Shown here in pieces: positions 17,174 through 25,753 of a stretch of 35,014 bases of DNA (the first letter of the stretch is position 1; each line of letters begins with the position of its first letter). The notes under the pieces were generated by a model, which was given only the letters and a program-made list of their open reading frames with translations, did not search any database and was not told the DNA's origin. Location of the stretch: the NCBI GenBank assembly GCA_002747255.1, contig PDUC01000022.1, forward strand, positions 1-35,014. Direction: 5' to 3'. This DNA comes from Acidobacteriota bacterium (GTDB lineage Bacteria > Acidobacteriota > Holophagae > Acanthopleuribacterales > Acanthopleuribacteraceae). The position numbers and the translations under genes are program-made.

Positions 17174-17815
17174 TTACTCTGTAGGGGTGGGTGCTTCTTC
17201 AGCAGGCGCTTCTGGAGATTCAGCTGCTTCAGGGGCCGCCTCTTCAATGAAATTACCTTCTTCATCGACTTTCTTACCCTGAGGTTCTTTCGGATTGTCA
17301 ACCGGAGTACCCCTCTGTGACCGGACATAGAATGCCAAATGCTTGATTTGATCCGGTTTGAGAACACCTTTAAAGGGAGTCATCCCTTTCTGCAGAACGC
17401 CCTCATTGATCACTTTAACAAAGTTTTCAAGCTTACCGCCGTGAATGTAATAATCATCGTGGAAGTTCGGACCAATGCTGCCACCAGCATCTGCACGGTG
17501 ACACACAGCGCAGTTGGCTTTAAAAGCCGCAGCGGCAGATTCCTGCCAGCCACCGGCCTTGTATTCCGCCATCAAATCCTGAGTCGTGACAACCTCGACA
17601 GGCTTACTTGCTTCCATCTCGGCAAGTGCGGCCATTTCTGCATCGTACTTTCTAAATGTCAGTTTTTCCGGATACAGCACGTGATAATAAATGGGATAGA
17701 CAATTGCAATGGCAACCCCTATCCAGAAAATAGATAACCACCATCCGGGCAGAGGATTATCGTGCTCCTCAATGCCATCAAATTGGTGTTCCATCACTTT
17801 TACTTCTTTACTCAT
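17174..17815 (-). CDS. ccoP: cbb3-type cytochrome c oxidase subunit III (CcoP), single haem
   Basis: A 213-residue protein from the ATG at 17815, preceded by TAAGGAGGAAAAGG. One membrane helix (about residues 22-42, WLSIFWIGVAIAIVYPIYY) follows the typical FDGIEEHDNPLPGWW. The cytochrome domain has one haem-binding CxxCH (CAVCH) and an axial-Met candidate in LQKGMTPFKGVL. The Pro/Glu/Ala-rich tail has no second haem site. Classical proteobacterial CcoP is dihaem, so this is the monohaem form. It accepts electrons from soluble cytochrome c and passes them to CcoO. It overlaps ccoQ by 8 bases. Confidence 0.94.
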   Translation of the reverse strand: MSKEVKVMEHQFDGIEEHDNPLPGWWLSIFWIGVAIAIVYPIYYHVLYPEKLTFRKYDAEMAALAEMEASKPVEVVTTQDLMAEYKAGGWQESAAAAFKANCAVCHRADAGGSIGPNFHDDYYIHGGKLENFVKVINEGVLQKGMTPFKGVLKPDQIKHLAFYVRSQRGTPVDNPKEPQGKKVDEEGNFIEEAAPEAAESPEAPAEEAPTPTE

Positions 17816-17996
17816 TGACCTTTTCCTCCTTAATGGTCCCATCTTCTAATGGTAATAAGTTGACTTCTTGAAAATCTTTCTTGGGTTTTCTGTAAACCCA
17901 GATCAGAATGCCGACAAAAAAGCTGAAGAAAACGACCAGGGAGAAGAGAGCCCAGGTGCTCTCTCCTCCATTGATAACAGTAAGAAACTTCATCAT
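17808..17996 (-). CDS. ccoQ: cbb3 oxidase small subunit CcoQ
   Basis: A 62-residue protein with one membrane helix ([20 protein letters not shown]) followed by a basic, then acidic tail ([11 protein letters not shown]). This is the typical CcoQ plan. CcoQ stabilises the interaction of CcoP with the CcoNO core. It starts within the stop of the ccoNO fusion (ATGATG overlapping TGA; either ATG is possible) and ends inside the start of ccoP, so the three are translated together. Confidence 0.88.
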   Translation of the reverse strand: MMKFLTVINGGESTWALFSLVVFFSFFVGILIWVYRKPKKDFQEVNLLPLEDGTIKEEKVNE

Positions 17997-20110
17997 TTCT
18001 TTTCGCCTTTAATGTCGGTACCAAGACGTTGGAGATAGGCAATAAGAGCTGTAATCTCCTTATCAGCGTAACCGTGATGATTAGTGCCTTCAAGATTTTT
18101 GGCTATTTCAGCCGCCTGAGCTTCAGCCGAGCTAATAGCGTTTTCAATGTCATGGGACTTATAGGGAACACCCACAGCCTTGAGAGCTCTGAGTTTGTCA
18201 GGCAACAAGGAGAGGTCCAGCTTGTTTTCAAGCAGCCAGGGATAAGGCGGCATGATGGAGCCATCGATCATTCTGGGATCCCTCATGTGTTCGAGGTGCC
18301 AGACATCGGAATATCTGCCACCAACGCGATGCAGATCGGGACCGGTGCGTTTGGAACCAAACAGGAAGGGGTGATCGTAGATGAACTCACCCGCTTTGGA
18401 GTATTCGCCGAAGCGTTCCGTTTCCGCACGCAGTGGACGCACCATCTGGGAATGGCAGCCCACACAACCCTCACGGATATAGATATCGCGACCCTCCACT
18501 TCAAGCGGGGTATAAGGCCTCACGCTTTCGATGGTGGGAATATTGGACTTGATAACGGAATCTCTGAGCGGGATGTACTCAATCAGTCCGCCGATAACAA
18601 CTGCAATGAGTGAAAGAACGGAGAAGGTAATCGGCATGCCTTCCAATTTCGCGTGTATGGAGCCCATGATGGGTCCGCGCACAAATGGAGCCGCTTCCGC
18701 TTCTGTATCTTTGAGATCCTTCACGCCTACAACCGTCTTGGTGACGTTGTAGATCATGAGTACAACGCCGGCCAGGTACATCACACCGCCAATGGCACGG
18801 AACCAGTAGAAGGGAATGATCGTGAGAACAGTTTCTACAAATTTGGGGTACTGCAAGAAACCTTCATCGTCCAGCGCCAGTAACATCAGGCCTTGTGTCA
18901 AGGCAGAGATGTACATGGAGAGCATGTAGATCAAAATGCCCATGAAACCGATCCAGAAGTGGATATTCATGAGTTTCTTGGAGTGAATCTTTCGACCGTA
19001 CAATCTGGGAACGAGCCAGTAAATCATGCCAAATGACAGGAAACCGTTCCAGCCAAGAGCACCACCGTGAACGTGTGAAATAGTCCAGTCGGTATAGTGC
19101 GAAAGCATGTTCAGTGTTTTAATGGCAAGCATGGGACCTTCAAAGGTGGACATACCATAGTGCGTAATGGCAACAACCATGAACTTCAAAATGGGATCGG
19201 TCCGCAGTTTCCACCATGCGCCCCGCAAGGTGAACAGACCGTTAATCATGCCACCCCAGGATGGTGCAATCAGCATGAGACTGAAAACCATACCCAGTGT
19301 TTGAGCCCAGTCGGGAAGTGAAGTGTAGAGCAAGTGGTGAGGACCCGCCCAAATATAAAGGAAGATCAACGACCAGAAGTGGATAATGGATAACCGGTAG
19401 GAATAAACGGGACCTTCTGCCGCTTTGGGCATGTAGTAGTACATCAAGCCCAGGAAAGGTGTGGTCAGGAAGAAAGCCACCGCGTTGTGACCATACCACC
19501 ATTGGACAAGAGCATCCTGAACCCCTGCGTAAATAGGATAGCTCTTCATAATCGTCAAACCGACAGGTGATGAAAGTGAATTAAAAATATGCAGCATGGC
19601 AACCGTTAAAACGGTGGAAATATAGAACCAAATGGCCACATACAGGTGCTTTTCCCTTCTCTTGAATATGGTGCCAAAGAAGTTAATGGCAAACACGATC
19701 CAAACAAGTGTAATCAAGATATCAATGGGCCATTCCAGTTCGGCATATTCTTTGGATGTGGTGTATCCAAGGGGTAAAGTAACTGCTGCGAGAACTATAA
19801 TTAACTGCCATCCCCAAAAGTGGATTTTTGACAGGGTATCGTGAAACATCCGGGCCTTTAACAGCCGTTGTGTGGAATAATAAATACCCGCAAAAATGGC
19901 GTTACCAGCAAATGCAAAAATAACGGCGTTGGTGTGCAGTGGTCTCAATCGACCGAATGTCGTCCAGGGTAAACCCAGATTCAGTTTCCAGTAGGCAAGT
20001 TCCACGGCGATGATAACACCTACCAGCATGCCCACGAAACCCCAAATGAGGGTCGCCCACATAAATTTTCGGACAATCGCGTCATCGTACTTAAATCGTT
20101 CAATTGTCAT
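17993..20110 (-). CDS. ccoNO: Fused cbb3 oxidase subunits I and II (CcoN-CcoO)
   Basis: A 705-residue fusion from the ATG at 20110 (GGAGGAAAGG upstream). The frame is open to 20182, but that region belongs to ccoS. The CcoN part (1-~475) has the haem b ligand in [14 protein letters not shown], the CuB/tyrosine region [14 protein letters not shown] and LMYYYMP, the paired histidines in [14 protein letters not shown], and the haem ligands in [14 protein letters not shown]. After a ~25-residue link a membrane helix ([19 protein letters not shown]) opens the CcoO part, with one c-haem ([15 protein letters not shown]) and [17 protein letters not shown] and SIMPPYPWL. This is the catalytic core that reduces O2 with high affinity and pumps protons. 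Confidence 0.97.
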   Translation of the reverse strand: MTIERFKYDDAIVRKFMWATLIWGFVGMLVGVIIAVELAYWKLNLGLPWTTFGRLRPLHTNAVIFAFAGNAIFAGIYYSTQRLLKARMFHDTLSKIHFWGWQLIIVLAAVTLPLGYTTSKEYAELEWPIDILITLVWIVFAINFFGTIFKRREKHLYVAIWFYISTVLTVAMLHIFNSLSSPVGLTIMKSYPIYAGVQDALVQWWYGHNAVAFFLTTPFLGLMYYYMPKAAEGPVYSYRLSIIHFWSLIFLYIWAGPHHLLYTSLPDWAQTLGMVFSLMLIAPSWGGMINGLFTLRGAWWKLRTDPILKFMVVAITHYGMSTFEGPMLAIKTLNMLSHYTDWTISHVHGGALGWNGFLSFGMIYWLVPRLYGRKIHSKKLMNIHFWIGFMGILIYMLSMYISALTQGLMLLALDDEGFLQYPKFVETVLTIIPFYWFRAIGGVMYLAGVVLMIYNVTKTVVGVKDLKDTEAEAAPFVRGPIMGSIHAKLEGMPITFSVLSLIAVVIGGLIEYIPLRDSVIKSNIPTIESVRPYTPLEVEGRDIYIREGCVGCHSQMVRPLRAETERFGEYSKAGEFIYDHPFLFGSKRTGPDLHRVGGRYSDVWHLEHMRDPRMIDGSIMPPYPWLLENKLDLSLLPDKLRALKAVGVPYKSHDIENAISSAEAQAAEIAKNLEGTNHHGYADKEITALIAYLQRLGTDIKGEKK

Positions 20111-20273
20111 GACGTTTTTTCCTTTCCTCCAGATTATGATCTTCAAACAGGATCCGATGAGCCGGGGTGTCCAGATCATCAAATTGTCCTGATTTAACCG
20201 CCCATATATAACCCGCTATGGATACGGCTGCTAAAACGAGTGCGAGAGGAATAAGTACAATTAAAATTCCCAT
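20100..20273 (-). CDS. ccoS: cbb3 oxidase maturation protein CcoS
   Basis: A 57-residue protein recognised by its N-terminal helix ([20 protein letters not shown]) and the family motif [19 protein letters not shown]. CcoS is needed in other bacteria for inserting cofactors into cbb3 oxidase. The ATG at 20273 lies inside the 3' end of ccoI (13-base overlap) and the TGA lies inside the 5' end of ccoNO (11-base overlap). The three frames are therefore interlocked and must be co-translated. At under 60 codons it is easily missed by automatic calling. Confidence 0.93.
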   Translation of the reverse strand: MGILIVLIPLALVLAAVSIAGYIWAVKSGQFDDLDTPAHRILFEDHNLEERKKRHDN

Positions 20274-21979
20274 GTTTTCCTGTTCCTTCTAATTTTCCAT
20301 GCGGATATTCCAATAACACTCAAAGAACTCAACGGCATCAATATAGCCGCTACCAAAGGTCCTATCACTCCGGTTATAGCCAGATAGAAACTGGCAGCGT
20401 TATAGCACAGCGATACGCTGATGTTGGAAATAATAGCTTTTTTAACGGTTTTTGCCAACCCAATTAATTGAAAGATTGAGGTAACCCGGGTACCGTGGAA
20501 AACCACATCGGCGTAGCGCAAAGCCGAGGGAGCCGCCTGTCCCGCAGCAATACCGATATCCGCGGCTGCCAGCGCTCCCATATCGTTCAAGCCATCACCC
20601 ACCATCAGAACGGGTTCGGCCTGTGACTGCTCCCGTATGGCACTCAGTTTTTCCTGTGGTTTCATATTACCCATACCGGTCAGGCCCGGATGCCTGGCTG
20701 CAATCTTATCAACCACTTCCTGGCGGTCACCCGAAAAGATGGAAACACGATAACCCTTTGATAGTAAACTGTCTAAAAGCTCCGGAACACCTTCAATCAC
20801 TTTATCCGTCAAACCGAGAACCAGCGCCAGTTTGCCATCCACGCCCACGGTCACAATGTTCTGTTCCAGTGAGATTCCTTTTTTTTGCACCAGTTCCGCC
20901 GCTTCGGGACCAATCACCTCCGAATACGCATCCAGCGAGCCTACCCAAACCTCTCTTCCATCGACACGTCCGCGAATACCCTGGCCTGGCAGAATTTCCA
21001 CATCCTGAAGTGTGTTTTCCGGTTCTGTGACTTCACGGTTGAATAAACGCGTTAAAAGCGCCGCCACCATATGATCCGAATGCGATTCCAGCTGGTAGAT
21101 CGCCCGTTCCAGCCAGGCCTGATCGGAGTAGAGATCGATTCGAGTGACAATTTCGGGTTCTCCGTAGGTCAGAACACCTGTTTTATCGAAAACAATATGC
21201 CTGATGGTTTCCATTCTCCGAAAAAAATGGTCTTTCTTGATCCATATATTCTTCTCGGAAGCCCGAATTACCCCAAACGCGTCCGCCGTCGGCCTCGCCA
21301 AAGCCAGAGCACACGGGCAGGCAACCACAAAGACTGTCAAACCTACTTTAAAGGCCTCCACCAAGCCGTGCTGCCACCACAGGGCAACGCCAAGTCCGGC
21401 CACGCTGAGTGTGACGAGTGTGAACCAACCCGCGAGATGACTGTTCTGGATCTCGAGTTGGTGTTCTGTCTCTTTATCGGCAGCCTGTTCCATTTTTACC
21501 AGAGAGCCATCGAAAATCGTCGTGGCTGCCTTCACTTCCACTAAACCGCCCATGTTGATGGAACCCGCGGGAATGCTCTCACCTTGGCGCAGGCGAAGCG
21601 GTTTGGATTCACCTGAAATCACTTGCATGTTCCAGGTAGAAACATCTGAAACCAGTTCGCCATCAACCGGAAGCACATCACCTGAGTGCAGTCTCAATAG
21701 ATCATCGGCTACAATGTCTTCAGAAACCAGGTTGACCCATCTCCCCTCTCTGAAAGCTTCTGTCAATTCGGGCACTTCGGCCATCAGACGCCGACACTGT
21801 TCCATGGCTCGATGAACGGACCTGGCCTGAACAAAGCGTCCGGCCAGTAAAAAGAACACCAGCATGCCAATGGTATCGAAATAAAGACCGGCATAATTCC
21901 TGTTCAGGAGGTTGTACACACTCAGCAGTTCGCCACCCAAAATGCCGATGGTAATGGGAATGTCCAAATGGAACATCAA
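20261..21979 (-). CDS. ccoI: Copper-transporting P-type ATPase CcoI, C-terminal piece
   Basis: 572 residues from TTG 21979 (or ATG 21976) covering the last six helices and both cytoplasmic domains of a P1B ATPase. Landmarks: HLDIPITIG (third helix), actuator SGESKP (122-127), ion-site CPCALALARP (221-223), DKTGVLT (D265, where most members have DKTGTLT), and GDGLND (461-466). The HP locus normally reading SEHPLA is replaced by SHSDHMVAALL. CcoI supplies copper to the cbb3 active site. The piece is out of phase with the upstream N-terminal piece, whose TGA overlaps its ATG. Together they lack the end of the first helix and all of the second. Confidence 0.9.
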   Translation of the reverse strand: MMFHLDIPITIGILGGELLSVYNLLNRNYAGLYFDTIGMLVFFLLAGRFVQARSVHRAMEQCRRLMAEVPELTEAFREGRWVNLVSEDIVADDLLRLHSGDVLPVDGELVSDVSTWNMQVISGESKPLRLRQGESIPAGSINMGGLVEVKAATTIFDGSLVKMEQAADKETEHQLEIQNSHLAGWFTLVTLSVAGLGVALWWQHGLVEAFKVGLTVFVVACPCALALARPTADAFGVIRASEKNIWIKKDHFFRRMETIRHIVFDKTGVLTYGEPEIVTRIDLYSDQAWLERAIYQLESHSDHMVAALLTRLFNREVTEPENTLQDVEILPGQGIRGRVDGREVWVGSLDAYSEVIGPEAAELVQKKGISLEQNIVTVGVDGKLALVLGLTDKVIEGVPELLDSLLSKGYRVSIFSGDRQEVVDKIAARHPGLTGMGNMKPQEKLSAIREQSQAEPVLMVGDGLNDMGALAAADIGIAAGQAAPSALRYADVVFHGTRVTSIFQLIGLAKTVKKAIISNISVSLCYNAASFYLAITGVIGPLVAAILMPLSSLSVIGISAWKIRRNRKTWEF

Positions 21980-22548
21980 AGCGGAAGCGTTAACATCATT
22001 AAATTTCCGGTAAGCGCACCGGTAATACCCAAGCGGAAGATGTCCCTCTGCTTCTGTCTGCGCTCTTCCTCTTCACCACTCTCCTGCAAACCCACGCGGT
22101 AGCCAACTTGAGCCAATTCAACCGCAAGCTGCTGAAGATTGAGTTCACGCTTGAAAATCAGCTCCAGTTTTCCCGTACCCATGAAAAGCTGATGGCTGAC
22201 GACACAGGAGTTCTTCTCCAGTATTCTTTCAATCAGCCAAACACAGGCGGCACACTGGATACCCTTGACATACAAGACCAGGCGGCAGTGATCACCAGCG
22301 GGTTTCACCCATTTTTCAAAAAAGGACTCGGTTGAAAGGTAGTCGTATTCATCATGACTCAGTTGAACAGGTTCGTTAATCAACTCCCCTTTTAAGGTGT
22401 AATACTGATCGAGACCCTTGTCCTGAAGAACACTGTAGACCATGCGACAGCCAGGACAGCAAAAGTCCACCTGATTCTTATTTAACGTCTGACCACAGTG
22501 CTTGCATTGATTGAGCTCACATTCATTTATAGATTCATTCAGCGCCAA
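21976..22548 (-). CDS. CcoI N-terminal piece (Cys-rich and HMA copper-binding domains)
   Basis: 190 residues from TTG at 22548 (AAGGAG 6 bases upstream). It has a Cys-rich metal-binding motif typical of CcoI N-termini (C15, C18, C30, C31 and C34 in the CKHCG...CCPGC arrangement), then the HMA-type domain with CxxC at 99-102 (GIQCAACVWLIE). It ends RLGITGALTGNLMMLTLPL, the first part of the first helix, then TGA. Canonical CcoI continues about 60-70 more residues before the third helix. This piece alone cannot transport copper. It may be a broken gene, or two coupled proteins. Confidence 0.85.
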   Translation of the reverse strand: MALNESINECELNQCKHCGQTLNKNQVDFCCPGCRMVYSVLQDKGLDQYYTLKGELINEPVQLSHDEYDYLSTESFFEKWVKPAGDHCRLVLYVKGIQCAACVWLIERILEKNSCVVSHQLFMGTGKLELIFKRELNLQQLAVELAQVGYRVGLQESGEEEERRQKQRDIFRLGITGALTGNLMMLTLPL

Positions 22549-22567
22549 GACTCTCTCCTTGAACGGG

Positions 22568-22573
22568 ATTATA
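22568..22573 (-). promoter_or_regulatory. Candidate -10 box upstream of the cco cluster
   Basis: On the minus strand TATAAT lies 20 bases upstream of the TTG start of ccoI (plus-strand ATTATA). No good -35 is found at 16-18 bases. The implied leader is very short (about 10-13 bases), so this is a weak call. Confidence 0.3.
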
Positions 22574-22747
22574 AAACAAAATACGTTGTTTAATCCGCAG
22601 AAAAGTTTGAGATCAACGCGGTATTTATGGCGTTACCGGGCAGATGCTTGACTGAATGTGACTGTCGTGTTTGCCTGTCTGAAAAAAATACGTAAACAAA
22701 AACGAAACGACTTCCAAGTCATCCACACTCTGAAATCCATCTATTTG

Positions 22748-22780
22748 TAACCACGAATGGGCACGAATTTACACGAATAT
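22748..22780 (+). repeat. Isolated copy of the CACGAAT 10/11-mer repeat
   Basis: The segment contains AACCACGAAT followed by GCACGAATT and ACACGAAT, in an ~10-base rhythm. The same pattern recurs inside the repeat array at 34206-34243. It lies directly before the left end of the decayed IS66 element. Confidence 0.6.
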
Positions 22781-22843
22781 TTTCGTAGTACGACTCGTTT
22801 ACAGTCCAGTTTGGATTATTAATAATTCATTGAAAATAAATGA

Positions 22844-23390
22844 TGAAGCGATCTTTTAACCGCCTCTGCACAACAAAAAGATCACGGCAACATCCACATG
22901 AAAGAAGGAGCTATGAGCGAAACCAATCAACATACTCGCTTTCCACAGGCTGCCTGAGAAGATCACGTTGAAAACTGGAAAAACAGCACCTTGATCAGGG
23001 CGGTCTGTTGTCGACAGGAGAACCCGGTTTATGCTCAGCTCTTGCTCTGGTCTTCCAAATGGAAAACACAAGAAGCGATAGCGCGGTTGGTGGCAAGCCC
23101 TTCATCGCCCATGGCGAAACTGACGGCGCAATGAGTGGCTCTGTATCTGGAAGGAAACGGCATTTGAACTGCTGTTATCTTGATATGTCCGACGTTTTCA
23201 ATGCAGACAAGCTCACCCGAATTCTCTTCATCCTTGAAAAGGGTCCCTCTCGTGTTTCTGTCTGAATCCCAGGTCTTTTTGAGTACTAGGCAGCACCGAC
23301 CTGAGGAAAGCGATTGATGGACTCCGTGCTTTGGTTCAGGGAATGAAGCCCGATGGGTTGTTTTCAGAATGGTCTGGAGTTGGCGGTTTC
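22844..23390 (+). pseudogene. Decayed IS66-family element (tnpA and start of tnpB)
   Basis: The left end GAAGCGATC...ACCGCCT (22844-22865) resembles the left end of the IS66 element at 34916 (GTAAGCGTC...ACCGCC). An ATG at 22913 with AAGAAGGAG upstream opens MSETNQHTRF, then TGA. The same frame continues HVENWKNSTLIRAVCCRQ, then VYAQLLLWSSKWK, the pattern of IS66 TnpA. After a frame change the C-terminal NADKLTRILFILEK is legible to 23265. It is followed by ESQVFLST and, with a one-base shift, GSTDLRKAIDGLRALVQG (23289-23342), the N-terminal signature of IS66 TnpB. No transposase (TnpC) is present. The element ends at the 3' edge of the neighbouring transporter gene. Confidence 0.75.
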
Positions 23391-23393
23391 TTT

Positions 23394-25139
23394 TTATGGA
23401 GCAGCAAGAGCCCAGGCGGGGATGACGCCGATCTCCACTCCAAACGCGGGGAGTACGACCAGGTAGGTTAGCACCACCGTCAGAAAGATGCCGATCATGT
23501 TGAGTCCGATACCGCTTTTGACCATGTGCGGAATGGTGACGTAGCCGGAGCCAAAAACAATGGCGTTGGGAGGTGTCGCGACTGGCAGCATAAAGGCACA
23601 GGAAGCCGCGATCGCTGCCGGCACGATCAGCAGCAGCGGGTTCTGGCCCAGACCAATGGCAATAGCCGAGAGAATGGGCATAATCATTGCCGAAGTTGCG
23701 GTGTTGGAGGTGAGTTCCGTCAGGAAGATAATAAGAGCTGTAACCGCGAAAATGAGAACCATAATGGGAGCTGCCTCAAGCAAACTCACCTGGTTACCTA
23801 TCCATGCGGCGAGTTCGGTCTCTTTGAAGCCCGCGGCCATGGCAAGCCCGCCGCCAAAGAGAATAAGAACACCCCAAGGCATTTTTTGCGCCCAATGCCA
23901 GTTCATGACAAAGATTTTCTTTTTCAAATCGATGGGAATGAGGAAGAGCAGCAGAGCGCCGGTCATGGCGATGGTGGCATCCGTGATGAAGATGGGTTCG
24001 GGAAAGATAAAACCCAGCTTCTTGCGGAAAATCCAGCCGACAGCGGTTAGGGCAAAAACCAGGGCTGTCCACTTTTCGCCGATATTCATCGACCCCATTT
24101 TTCGGAGTTCTTCATCTATCAACTCCCGTCCGCCCGGGATTTTTTTCAGTTTCATGGGGTTGGCGACCTTGGTCAGCCAGAGCCAGCAAATGGGCAGGAA
24201 AAAGGCGACCAGCGGTACGCCGACCATCATCCAGTTGGCGAAGGAAATCTCATAGCCGTAGGTCTTCTGCAGATAGCCGGCAAGAACGGTATTGGGAGGC
24301 GTACCAATTAAAGTGGCTATGCCGCCGACAGAAGCCGCATAGGCGATACCGAGCATGAGATTCAAACCAAAATTGAAGTTTTCGGGAGTGAAGTCAATCC
24401 TTACATCCAGCCCCTCTTTTTTACCCTCGGAGACAACATGGGCGATAATCGCAAGACCGATGGGCATCATCATAACCGCTGTGGCGGTATTGGAAACGAA
24501 GGCCGAAAGAACGGCCGTAGCAATCATGAAACCAAAGATAAGACGACCGGGGGAAAAACCCACCAGCTTGACAATCTTCATGGCAATCCGACGGTGAAGT
24601 TTCCAGCGCCGCATGGCCAGAGCAATAACAAAACCGCCCATAAAGAGAAAAATAAGATGGGAGGCATAGGGCGAAGTCGCTTTTTTGGTGTGCATAATTC
24701 CCAATAGTGGAAAGAGTGCAATGGGGAGCAGTGACGTGGCCGGAATGGGGATCGCCTCACTCATCCACCAGGTAGCCATCAAAATCGCAACTGCGGCCAT
24801 TTTCTGGGCGGCAGGTGTCATTCCTTGCGGCAGCGGCATTGCCAGCATCAACAGGAACAAGATAGGCCCGAGAATCAGACCTGTCTTCTGACGCAGGCCG
24901 TAACCCTTGGGATCGCCTTCGTCAACACCGCGGGGACCTGTTTTCAGACGGTCGATATGTTCCGCGGGCGCGGATGCCATTTCATCGGCAAGGGCAACGT
25001 CTTTTTCCGGCTCCTCCTCATTCGCGTTCTGTTGATAAATAAAATGGCGAGCCATACTTCGGGGCCGAAAGAAAACCAGCGCCTTGACCTCCTCGTGCAT
25101 CTGCCATAGACGATCCCAAAAACGTACCACCTTTTCCAT
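23394..25139 (-). CDS. DASS/SLC13 family anion:Na+ symporter
   Basis: A 581-residue inner-membrane transporter from the ATG at 25139 (CAGGAG 7 bases upstream). The frame is open to 25241, but those residues are not needed. Both Na+-binding SNT motifs are present: FVSNTATAVMMMPIG and LTSNTATSAMIMPIL, each followed by a conserved proline loop, IGTPPNTVLAG and VATPPNAIVFG. About eleven hydrophobic stretches fit the VcINDY-like fold. Family substrates are dicarboxylates, sulfate or phosphate. The N-terminal ~75 residues before the first helix are polar and acidic (ANEEEPEKDVALADE) and are longer than in minimal members, so they are a likely cytoplasmic extension. It stands alone on its transcript. 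Confidence 0.92.
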   Translation of the reverse strand: MEKVVRFWDRLWQMHEEVKALVFFRPRSMARHFIYQQNANEEEPEKDVALADEMASAPAEHIDRLKTGPRGVDEGDPKGYGLRQKTGLILGPILFLLMLAMPLPQGMTPAAQKMAAVAILMATWWMSEAIPIPATSLLPIALFPLLGIMHTKKATSPYASHLIFLFMGGFVIALAMRRWKLHRRIAMKIVKLVGFSPGRLIFGFMIATAVLSAFVSNTATAVMMMPIGLAIIAHVVSEGKKEGLDVRIDFTPENFNFGLNLMLGIAYAASVGGIATLIGTPPNTVLAGYLQKTYGYEISFANWMMVGVPLVAFFLPICWLWLTKVANPMKLKKIPGGRELIDEELRKMGSMNIGEKWTALVFALTAVGWIFRKKLGFIFPEPIFITDATIAMTGALLLFLIPIDLKKKIFVMNWHWAQKMPWGVLILFGGGLAMAAGFKETELAAWIGNQVSLLEAAPIMVLIFAVTALIIFLTELTSNTATSAMIMPILSAIAIGLGQNPLLLIVPAAIAASCAFMLPVATPPNAIVFGSGYVTIPHMVKSGIGLNMIGIFLTVVLTYLVVLPAFGVEIGVIPAWALAAP

Positions 25140-25753
25140 AAGCAAACTCCTGTATTCAATGATGGGCGCGTGAATACAGACAGCCAATCCTCGCCGCCCG
25201 GTTACAGAAAATTGGGAGCCCATTTTTACTCCCTGTGACATCTTTGCCCTCTTCCACTCTTATGAAAGGAAAAAGTACCTTCTCTCATGCAGATAAAGAA
25301 CAGATCCATACCACATGGAGAAAGGCTATAGATTGCTATATACCTGGGTTAATAATACAGTATTCTCGGTGTGTACTCAAGGAGATCTCTTGTACAGACC
25401 CTTCTGTAACTGCATGAAAACTCACACCCCAATGCCCTCACGGAATATAGCCAAACGACGCACCTCTTTCATACCCTCAAATCAATCAGAAACCCCGAAC
25501 ATCGGTGAATGCGGAAATCCGCAATGTATTGCAGATTGAATTATCGGGTGAGAGTACTTTCAAAAAAAGTGCCCGGACATTTTGACAGGCCAGGAAGTCG
25601 ATAAAATGATTAAAAAAATCTGAAAAAGTTGTCTCACTACTCAGGTTCTATGGGACGGCAGTAACAGTGCCGCGAGTTTAACGGCACTTTTGTTTACCAA
25701 CAGATTTCATATTTAAAAACTCATAAACGCGTGCGTTTTGACCTTAAAGCAGT
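25140..25753. other. 614-base intergenic region
   Basis: It separates the DASS transporter from the M48 protease. A perfect palindrome TGCGGAAATCCGCA lies at 25510-25523. A hairpin AGTGCCG / CGGCACT (25666-25672 / 25682-25688) followed by TTTTGTTT looks like a plus-strand terminator, although no plus-strand gene precedes it. I find no convincing coding frame in it. Confidence 0.4.
25666..25696 (+). terminator. Hairpin with T-run
   Basis: A 7-base perfect stem (AGTGCCG / CGGCACT), 9-base loop, then TTTTGTTT. The orientation is plus although the flanking genes are minus, so it may be the trace of a lost gene or a structured element. Confidence 0.35.

Noticed and set aside
22600-22625. FNR/Anr-type operator upstream of ccoI (TTGAGATCAA)
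   Set aside because: The two half-sites are adjacent, lacking the 4-base spacer of the TTGAT-N4-ATCAA consensus. Control by oxygen sensors is not supported by sequence.
23526-24255. Long plus-strand open frames opposite the DASS transporter
   Set aside because: They mirror the transporter's codon pattern (Ala/Gly/Ile-rich in one frame) and have no start signals. The minus-strand frame has both SNT motifs.
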